A stretch of DNA of 64,000 nt, taken from the NCBI RefSeq assembly GCF_027580225.2, contig NC_073352.2:4466501-4530500 (forward strand). The letters are read 5' to 3'. Source of the DNA: Misgurnus anguillicaudatus (Eukaryota > Chordata > Actinopteri > Cypriniformes > Cobitidae). The notes under the pieces are model-generated. The model ran no database searches. It saw only the letters and a list, made by a program, of their open reading frames with translations, and was not told the DNA's origin. The position numbers were made by a program, and so were the translations under genes. Positions 56,953 to 64,000 of this stretch are shown in pieces (position 1 is the stretch's first letter; each line of letters opens with the position of its first letter).

Positions 56953-57293
56953 AGGTGCATTATGTAATCTCTTGAGAAATGCAATATAATATGAAGAACT
57001 ATATTATCAGTGGTGTAAAGATCTTACATAATGAATTTAAAAATGTTTTTATTACCTTAGAATGAGACGTTTTTATCTCCATACACCGCAGTCCCCTTAC
57101 ATGAAAGTTGCTGTCATGTTTCTACAGCTCTAAATGGACAAACTGCTCTAGAGAGCGTTGTCTCAGACCATGACATGTTTGTCCTGTGGCAGCTACCATA
57201 TGCTTTTAGAAGTAGTTCTGAATAGTTTTGAAACAATTCACAATCTCACCACTAGGTGCCGCTAAAATTCACACACGCCACCTTTAACATAAG
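56953..57293. mobile_element. 341-bp MITE, TTAA target, intact copy
   Basis: TTAA at 56949-56952 and 57294-57297 flanks AGGTGCATTATGTAATC and CACACGCCACCT. It shares blocks with 6742-8456 (GACATGTTTGTCCTGTG(A/G)CAG, CAATCTCAC...GCCGCTAAAAT). Non-coding. It lies 340 bp left of a CH-domain exon. Confidence 0.85.
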
Positions 57294-57629
57294 ATATCCA
57301 AAAATAAATCCCAACCTTAGTGTGAAGCTTTATAGCAAAACACAATAACAGTAAACTCAAGTATAATTTTAAGTATAACACTTAGAGCTGCAATCAGTAT
57401 CTTTTGACCTTTCCTGTATACCTAAATTCCATGAGGACATCAGGCTTTAAAAGTTTTGTGTGGCACACCTTACTTTACTGACATTCAAACTTTTGTATTC
57501 ACAAATGCTGTAATATATAGTTCAAATAAACAAAAATAGTAAAAAAATTGTAGTGTTCAAATCTCAATTAAAAACTTTTTGCGTGAAATATATTTGTTAA
57601 ATGTGTGAATTGTCTAAAAGAGTACTCAC

Positions 57630-57700
57630 TCGCACAGAAGAATGCCGTTGTCAAGTCCGCCTCTGAAATCTTTGTCACCAAAATTCCTGCCAGTCACTGC
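57630..57700 (-). CDS. limch1: limch1 exon: CH domain, N-terminal part
   Basis: 71-nt exon preceded by TTGCAG and followed by GTGAGT. It starts in phase 0 and ends after two bases of a Glu codon. It encodes [20 protein letters not shown] followed by LLCE, the second half of CH helix A and the conserved G-x-LLCE helix of the actin-binding CH fold in LIMCH1/LMO7. In the family the preceding residues end in a Trp-Ile-Glu type segment that would sit in the previous exon. I looked for that on the minus strand up to 64000 and did not find it, so the preceding intron probably extends beyond the window. Confidence 0.93.
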
Positions 57701-57844
57701 CTGCAACACACATGTCATTTCCACCCATGAATCATCTGAGCCCAAACGTATCTCATTTGATTTGAATATCATTTTAATCAGATATAAACAATGTTAAAAC
57801 AGGTCCATGTGCGTGTGTAAGAAAACGCATATGTTTGTCTTGAA

Positions 57845-58290
57845 CTAGAGATGTAATGATTTCCCTGAGAGTTGACTTGTCAAATAAGAGAAACGCTTCC
57901 TTGCCAATGCCAGTTTTTCCAGCAATCTGTATTTCCGCTACTATCCACCAGGTGGTGGTCTTACCCAACTTATAAAACCTGGAAGTATTCCCTTAGGGCA
58001 AACCGTTCAAACTCTGTGTATGTTTTGAGGATCGCTCTGAATCTGATCTCTATTAAAAGTCCTTCACAAAAACACAATTATCTTCAATTTTGTTATTTTT
58101 GGGGAAACCCATATTTGAGAGGTGATAAAAAGAGAAATAATAAAGGTAGGATGAAACTTTTTTAAAAAGCACGTTTCTTTCATTTGATATATTGTATGTT
58201 TATATATATTTATAGAAGAACATTTTCTGGAAGAAAAAATGCTGGCGCTGGCTGGCAACTTAAAAAAAAACACTGGTGGGGAAAGAGTTA
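57845..58290 (-). mobile_element. MITE with ends AACTCTTTCCCC, copy 2
   Basis: In reverse orientation it shares TAACTCTTTCCCCACCAGTG, CCACCACCTGGTGGATAGTA, AGAAAATGTTCTTC-like text and GACAAGTCAACTC with copy 1 at 32363-32768. It starts 145 bp upstream of the acceptor of the first visible limch1 exon. Confidence 0.7.
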
Positions 58291-58793
58291 ATGGTTAACC
58301 GCAATAAAATATTCAATGGTTAGTATTACCGTGTTATTTTTTAATTACAGTTTAAGCAATTTAAGCAATAACGTGAGACAAACACATTCATTCATGTCTG
58401 CTCCCATGTGTTTGTAATGACAGTGCTTCACTGACTAAATTTAAATCTAAACATGTTCACATTTAGGAAAATCTAGTTGTACTGACGCATGTTTACTTAA
58501 CATTTCTTTAGACTGATCAATCTTTTATATTCATTTTCCATTAAATGATGTGATCTGATGAGATTAAAGCTCCTTTCTAATCTATTTGTTGCTGTAAGCG
58601 CAGGTCATGCACGTCGTGCAGCTTTACTCCAGGTTCATAAAGTACACCCGATTTCTTACAAAATACGCAAACAGATGACTTGCTGATTTGTGTCCTGTGT
58701 TTATATGAAAATCTGATTTACTCACTTTTGTTTTATCTGAACTAAATGAAAATGTATCTCACAACCCCAAATGTACCATGATTAAGTAAGGAA

Positions 58794-58897
58794 TAATTGA
58801 CGACGGGCCGTTGAATTATAAAAAATAATGCAAACCCAATGTGGTTACACCACGGATGTGCATTATTTTCAAGTAATTCAAAGGACCGGAGTCAATT
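58794..58897. repeat. Inverted repeat of a dispersed element
   Basis: AATTGACGACGGGCCGTTGA...AATAATGCA is mirrored by TGCATTATTTTCAAGTAATT...CCGGAGTCAATT. Related words (TATACCATGGTTACC; ACCATGGTATAATG near 59614) suggest a larger element up to about 59700, including a (GA)n run at 59285-59301. Confidence 0.6.
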
Positions 58898-59702
58898 ATT
58901 ACGCTTATACCATGGTTACCAAAAATATTGCTCTGGTGCCTATTTTTAAGACATTTTAAAGGTTAGGTGTGGGTTATGTAAGGAATAATCCATGGCTAGC
59001 CATGCATTAAAGGATTTTATTGCACGACGTAGAGGCGAAGAACCCGACGTGTAGCTTATACCTTGGTTATTTGCCAAGTTAAAGCTGTAATTAATGTTTA
59101 CAGTGTAATTTTATTTTTTAACAGACGGGTAAAAAATTACGGTCATTTTCTTAAGTTAAGCCTCGCACTCCGTCCGCTTTAAATAAGGTAGAGCCATCAT
59201 ATTGCTTTTATTTAAATGAATTATCACATTTATTTAAATTCATTATTAAAAGAGAGAAACAGAGAACTGAAAGAGAAGGACAAGAGAGAGAGAGAGAGAG
59301 ACGCACTTTAAAGAGAGACGCACGCACACTCGTTCTACTCTCAGCGCTGAGCGTGAAAAAAAGTGCTAGCTGCTGGCTGATTTGAAAAACGCTGAGCTTC
59401 CATTGGAAACAATTGAAAACATGCGCCGGTTGCGGGCGTAAAAGCTTTGGTGTGCACGCCCCCAGTAGTCTACCTAAATAAAAGTTTTCAGTAAACGTGT
59501 TTATAGTAGCGGATTAATTTCTAACTGTAATCAAACTGACTGGAACTACCTGTGCATTAAATGGTTTTAATGCACACCTTCCAGCCAATTAGAATCGAGT
59601 ATTTAAACAGACCATGGTATAATGAAAAATAATCACCCCTTAGAACATTTCTCAACCAATCAGACTAAAGCATTCAACAGACCCGTGGTATAATGTTATT
59701 TA

Positions 59703-60400
59703 TAGGGGATTTTCACGCTGATACGTAGAACATCCGCTTTCAGCGATCTTTGTGCACGGCCACTTCCAGTGAATGACTCAATTGAAGGAATACATATTAA
59801 TTTAGGGTTTAGTAATTTATTTATTTGCAGTAAATTTGCATACATTCAATTTTATTTTATTCCTTTTATATACAGGTGCCGGTCATATAATTAGAATATC
59901 ATCAAAAATGGTTTTATTTCTCTATCATTGGTAAGATAATGTGTTGTTAGCAGCAATGCAAAAGTCACTGGCTCAATTGGCCAATTTAAATATTCAAGCA
60001 CAGAAAAACCTGTGAAACAGATCTCAATACTTTACTTGTGCGTTGTTTGATAAGTTTTGTTTGCTCGCACCGCTCAACCGCGAGCCCGGCACGCATATTA
60101 AGGCTTCAGACAGCATGCAATACAACCCAGTAAAGACAGCACGCAAATGACAACTGAGTTTATGTTTTCTCGCATAACATTTTAACACAAAATTATCACA
60201 AAATGCTGTGATTGTAGTAGTAAACAATCATTTACACATTAAGTAGGATTACTTCAGTAGGACTGGTGTTGTTTGTTCGACTTACAACAGAGCAGTGACA
60301 TCTAGCCTGCGCTTCAGCCACTGTTGAAATGTGCCGGAAGTGGCCATGCACAAAGTTGACAAGTCCCACCCACAAACACGTAAACGTGATAATCCCCTAT
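59703..60400. mobile_element. MITE-like element with TIR ATAGGGGATT
   Basis: ATAGGGGATTTTCACG at the left and CGTGATAATCCCCTAT at the right are inverse. A foreign repeat fragment starts at about 59873 (CAGGTGCCGGTCATATAATT). No coding content. Confidence 0.6.
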
Positions 60401-60719
60401 TGTGTTTATGCAACAAAAGTGCACTTACATGTAAAATTTGGTTTGCATCAGTACTTTTTTACATTTCTTGAATTAGTTCACAAAACCATGATTATATTGA
60501 AAACCGTGGTGATTTTGGTGACTACTATAACCCTGATTTTCATACAGTTTCATCTTTATCTTGAACGTTGTGTAGCCTGGCATTACAACAAAAAAATATT
60601 CAAAATAAGAAATCAAAAACACAGGAGAGAAAACAGGAAATGACATGCAATGACCCAGCACAAATCACAGATCAGTATATTGCTTATTTAAGACCATTAC
60701 TAGAGAGAGGAATGGAGAG

Positions 60720-60722
<3 letters not shown>

Positions 60723-60768
<46 letters not shown>
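60723..60768. repeat. (GA)n microsatellite
   Basis: About 23 uninterrupted GA units. The surrounding 60401-62570 is intron with no bounded element, exon candidate or promoter-like CpG cluster recognised. Confidence 0.95.
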
Positions 60769-60770
<2 letters not shown>

Positions 60771-62572
60771 AAGGTTTGATGTAAGCAGCCTCCTGACTAA
60801 ATCTGTCTGTCAGGTGAGTCTCCACACTAATTATTCCTGACATTTGGCATTTACTTCTGTGTGCTTGTATTTTCCTCCTTCACAGACGTCAGCCACAAGC
60901 AGGTTGTGTATTCACAGCTTTATTGCAAATTACACTAGTCAAGAAGCACTTTTTTCAAACTACATAAATGTTAAAAAATACAACCAACAGAACATCTAGA
61001 ACTGAATTACATGTAAAACAACATATAATTCTTCTGGACCAGTGTTATTTATGTCCTGCAGAATGATCTGCGGTAATTATTACATAAACTCACTTTTATC
61101 ACGTCTATTAACAGTGTTTTTAAAATCTTCTTAATACCTTTATATGAGCAAAATGAGGACAACTTGGGTGGAGATGAACCGGTTTTGCAATATATAGTTT
61201 TGTTTTGGAAAACAATATTATTTTGGCATATAAAGATTTGTTTTAGGAAGTGGCGCTATACTAAGACTTTGATCTATTATGGCTATGACCAGCAGAAATC
61301 AATCCATTGTCTAAATCATTGTCCAGTTATACAAAATTGTAATGTTTGTCAAAGTTAACAACTCAAACCAGAACCACCACACCACTACCACGGTATTCTT
61401 TTTGAGGGTCAGAACCAGATCTAAAATCCCTGAAATTTAAAGATTCAAAAACCAAAAATATCACAAGTATATACTGCTATTTCCCTTGATTCCCAGGGTT
61501 TATAAAACACTGCTGTTTGTGGCGTATAACGCAGGATCGCAGATTCACCTCAGCATTCCAGCAGCATAAACATTCACAACACATCAAAACACAGAAGCTT
61601 CCGGCAAACACAGGTCATCCCGGGCCAACCAATTAGTGAATGGAATGTGTCCTATCTGCTGTCATGAACTGAATGCAACCCGGTGCTTGTCTGCATTGTT
61701 TCCCTAAACAATCAAAGATGTTTCCTTTTTTCTGTGACTCTGCTCCCAACGGATGGTTTAATGACATAACAAAGTCCATTCTCACGCATCCGTGTCCAAC
61801 TTTACCACTTCCCCGACTTTGTTATGCTCTGCGAGGGGGCTCTACCCCGGCATAAGAGAGAGAACTCGCTAAAGTTACAAAAAACAACAGCAGGATTTTC
61901 TCATGAGACAACGACAGGCTGGGCTTGCTTTGTTTACTGTCTGAATAGCAGGAGATGTTTAAATAGTGAATCTCTAAATGTGCAACATTCAGCTTTAAAA
62001 CAACAACGATTACTGATGTTACCCAATGCACAAAACTTATGAAAATAGAGTTTGCGGAATGCTGTACGCTCGGTGTTGTGTAATTTCTGCACCATGCCGA
62101 ATTCCATAAATGCCCTTTTCCCTCAATGTTTCCCCAAACTCACGGCATTGGTTAAGTACAAAGTATTATAAAGGTTTTACTCAAACACACTTCAGACTGA
62201 TGGTCTTACGCCGATTATGATTAATATAATAATAACGTGTGAGGTCATGTAAACACTTAAAAAGGTTTTCTTTTATCTTTTAATGGTTTTCTTTTATCTT
62301 TTTTTCTGTGCATGTAAACGCACACGCTGATGTATTTCCTGAGACAGGAAAGTCTATTTCTAAACATCTGGTTTAAGAGTAAAAAACAGACAGGTGCATA
62401 CAATCAAAGCAGATTCTTGCCTCTGCCCCAAATGACCAGACAGGAGCAGCCAAGACCCCTCCAAAACAGAGTCAACCTGACACCATGTTGATCTCTAGAG
62501 TAGATAAGGGACATTTCTAGCTGACACAGATGACATTTTTTGGGAAGTATATTGATATATTTTTAAACTCTT

Positions 62573-62946
62573 ATTAAAAGGTCCCATTTTTCCTGATACC
62601 ATTTTTCAAACTTTAGTTAGTGTGTAATGTTGTTATAATAGCATAAACAATACCTGTAAAATGATAAAGCTCAAAGTTCACTGCCAGGCGATATATTTTC
62701 TTTTACAGAATTCGCCTCTACTTCCTGCATTAATGACGTCACTAGAACAGTTTTTTGACTAAACTCCGCCCACAGGAATATGTCAGTCGGCAGCTAAGCT
62801 AATGGCAAGCTAAGCTGCTTTTGAATCACAACACACTAAACAAACTACACAATCAGAACTCGATAGGTTTTTCTGAAGGAGGGACTTCATAGAACAAGAA
62901 AGACATCAGCCCGTTTTTAGGACAGTGAAAACAGCGCTATACAGAT
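62573..62946. repeat. Left part of a dispersed repeat, cut by a hAT
   Basis: TTAAAAGGTCCCATTTTTCC followed by TGATACCATTTTTCAAACTT resembles the start of a common fish repeat. The copy is interrupted at 62947 and its far end is not visible. Confidence 0.4.
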
Positions 62947-63653
62947 TAGGCTTGCCGCGATAGTCGGTGAAACGGTGATAACCGGTGCTTCAGCCTCTCA
63001 CCGGTTATATCAGTAGCCCACCGCGACACCGTCTTTCACCGTCGTTTTGATATTTTCGTGTAATTAAATCATTTAGTTTCGTTAGAGAGAGCAAACACTT
63101 ACAACTGAATGTGTCTGTTGTCTGAATTCAGCGAAGCTGAACCCGCGTCACGTCACAGAGCAGCAGGTGTCAGATTTCATTTATTTCTGTCAGAGTTTGC
63201 GAGGTGAGCTGACTGACCAGATGATGACAGAAGCCGCGTGCTTACTCGTTTTTGTTATAATATACATATATGATGTTTAATATAAGTGAGATTGTTTTGT
63301 TGTTGTGTTTTTCATCAAGAAAAATATTAAACCCATCATTCAAGCAGCGCTTTTATGGAGAAGTAGCCGGTTGCTCTGCTTGGGACTGGCGGGTTCTTTG
63401 AGAATTACCTGCGCACATTGACTCAAGCACTTAAGTAAACCAGCTGTTGTCGCATTGCATGCAAATTCATAGGCGATTTAACGCAGCTTACGCAAGAGCT
63501 GCATTTAAACAGTTGCGTAATTCAAAAGTGAAAGTAAAATGTGCACGTCTGCATGCGCATTTAAAAGCCCCTCCCACTCGGTGATACCGGGATCACCGAG
63601 TTTGTGACGCGCCGATTAACCGGTGGGAAAATTACGTCACCGCGGCAACCCTA
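62947..63653. mobile_element. hAT element with perfect 8-bp target duplication ATACAGAT
   Basis: ATACAGAT at 62939-62946 and 63654-63661 flanks TAGGCTTGCCGCGATAG and CGCGGCAACCCTA. CACCGGTTAT/AACCGGTG words pair near the ends. It is 707 bp with no transposase frame. Confidence 0.93.
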
Positions 63654-63681
63654 ATACAGATAAGTAAATTGTGTGAAAAAT

Positions 63682-63819
63682 AAAGCAATAAGCCCCGTAA
63701 AGCAGGGGGTTACTAGTGCATTTTATAACAGCGAAGGGGTGTTGTGAGGCACGACGAGAAGTGGAGTGCCTAAAAACCCCTTAGCTGTTATAAAACTGCT
63801 TTGCGGGGTTTATTGCTTT
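63682..63819. repeat. 138-bp hairpin (AAAGCAATAAGCCCCG arms)
   Basis: AAAGCAATAAGCCCCGTAAA is mirrored by TTTGCGGGGTTTATTGCTTT, and GCATTTTATAACAGC by GCTGTTATAAAACTGC. Nearly the whole unit folds. 63820-64000 shows nothing further. Confidence 0.88.
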
Positions 63820-64000
63820 TATAAAACGGTTACTTCATATGCATAGCAGGATTTCATAAAATAAAACACAAATAAGTTGTAATTATAATAGTACAAATAT
63901 GACTCTTTAACTTTTACGCTGGCAACGCACATTGAACGACCAAGGAGGAGAACAAATTGTTGAAAAAAATATATTTTTGTTTTCTTTGTGCACAAAAGTG

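Larger units (their letters stand above)
341..57700 (-). other. limch1: limch1 gene, internal part (14 coding exons, both ends outside window)
   Basis: Seen: fourteen minus-strand exons with AG/GT borders whose phases join into one 719-codon open frame. It begins inside a calponin-homology (CH) domain and continues through the Ser/Arg-rich DUF4757-type region and a charged helical region. Known: LIMCH1 is a cytoplasmic protein with an N-terminal CH and a C-terminal LIM domain that binds and activates non-muscle myosin II and promotes stress fibres; LMO7 is its paralogue. The segment [19 protein letters not shown] and the block [12 protein letters not shown] fit LIMCH1 better than LMO7 as I remember the two. 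Inferred: the first coding exon and promoter lie right of 57700, and the LIM-domain exons lie left of 341. Which teleost co-orthologue (a or b) this is cannot be decided here. Confidence 0.93.

Noticed and set aside
57701..64000. Search for the first limch1 coding exon upstream of the CH exon
   Set aside because: No minus-strand segment with a Trp-Ile-Glu-like ending followed by a donor in phase 0 was found, so the exon is presumed to lie outside the window.
1..64000. CRISPR arrays, operons, rRNA or tRNA genes
   Set aside because: No regularly spaced direct repeats with unique spacers, no bacterial-type gene packing and no structural RNA sequence were recognised; the DNA is vertebrate.

Overview
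This window is nuclear DNA of a bony fish, very probably a cyprinid (carp/zebrafish family). The evidence is a spliced vertebrate gene with GT-AG introns of up to about 15 kb, and intron filler that is a dense mosaic of fish-type DNA transposons (hAT, Harbinger, Tc1/mariner, TTAA-targeting elements), an L2-type LINE remnant, palindromic MITE-like elements and AT-rich microsatellites. Species cannot be fixed from sequence alone.

One protein-coding gene accounts for all the convincing host coding sequence. It is the LIM and calponin-homology protein gene limch1 on the minus strand, running right to left across almost the whole window. Fourteen coding exons were placed by splice sites, reading-frame phase and family resemblance. 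In transcript order they are 57700-57630, 49915-49846, 34306-34212, 27109-27079, 26011-25901 (together most of the CH domain), 24698-24500, 19643-19391, 13980-13648, 6123-6088, 5349-5226, 5135-4981, 4869-4464, 751-563 and 425-341. They total 2158 nt (719 codons) and every junction is phase-compatible. The first coding exon and promoter lie beyond the right edge, and the C-terminal part with the LIM domain lies beyond the left edge. The product is expected to be a cytoplasmic actin/non-muscle-myosin-II associated protein.

The rest is intronic. Left part (1-13.6 kb): a repeat with a 42-bp perfect palindrome around a TA/TGTA microsatellite, a TTAA-flanked MITE with a second palindrome inside, a broken Tc1/mariner copy with DD36E-like spacing, and a triple nest at 6.7-8.5 kb whose core is a THAP-like transposase exon. 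Middle (14-24 kb): a Harbinger-like element split by a hAT with an 8-bp target duplication and a BED-finger exon, which is itself split by a third element; and a 1.1-kb foldback flanked by TTAA inside another element. At 26-41 kb: two more hAT elements with target duplications, a 430-bp foldback, a TTAA element with internal duplications, a RecQ-like helicase exon captured in a repeat, and a short Harbinger copy. At 42-48 kb: a 44-bp perfect-arm hairpin, a 21-bp minisatellite, an internally deleted L2 LINE and a possible solo LTR. Right part (51-64 kb): a longer Harbinger copy with a decayed Myb/SANT-like gene, two hAT elements with perfect 8-bp target duplications, further MITEs and a terminal hairpin.

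No rRNA, tRNA, CRISPR, operon or prokaryotic feature was seen. I found no convincing new biological system. The most interesting material is the limch1 exon architecture and the readable insertion history of nested elements, including a Harbinger element and its internal-deletion derivative in the same gene.
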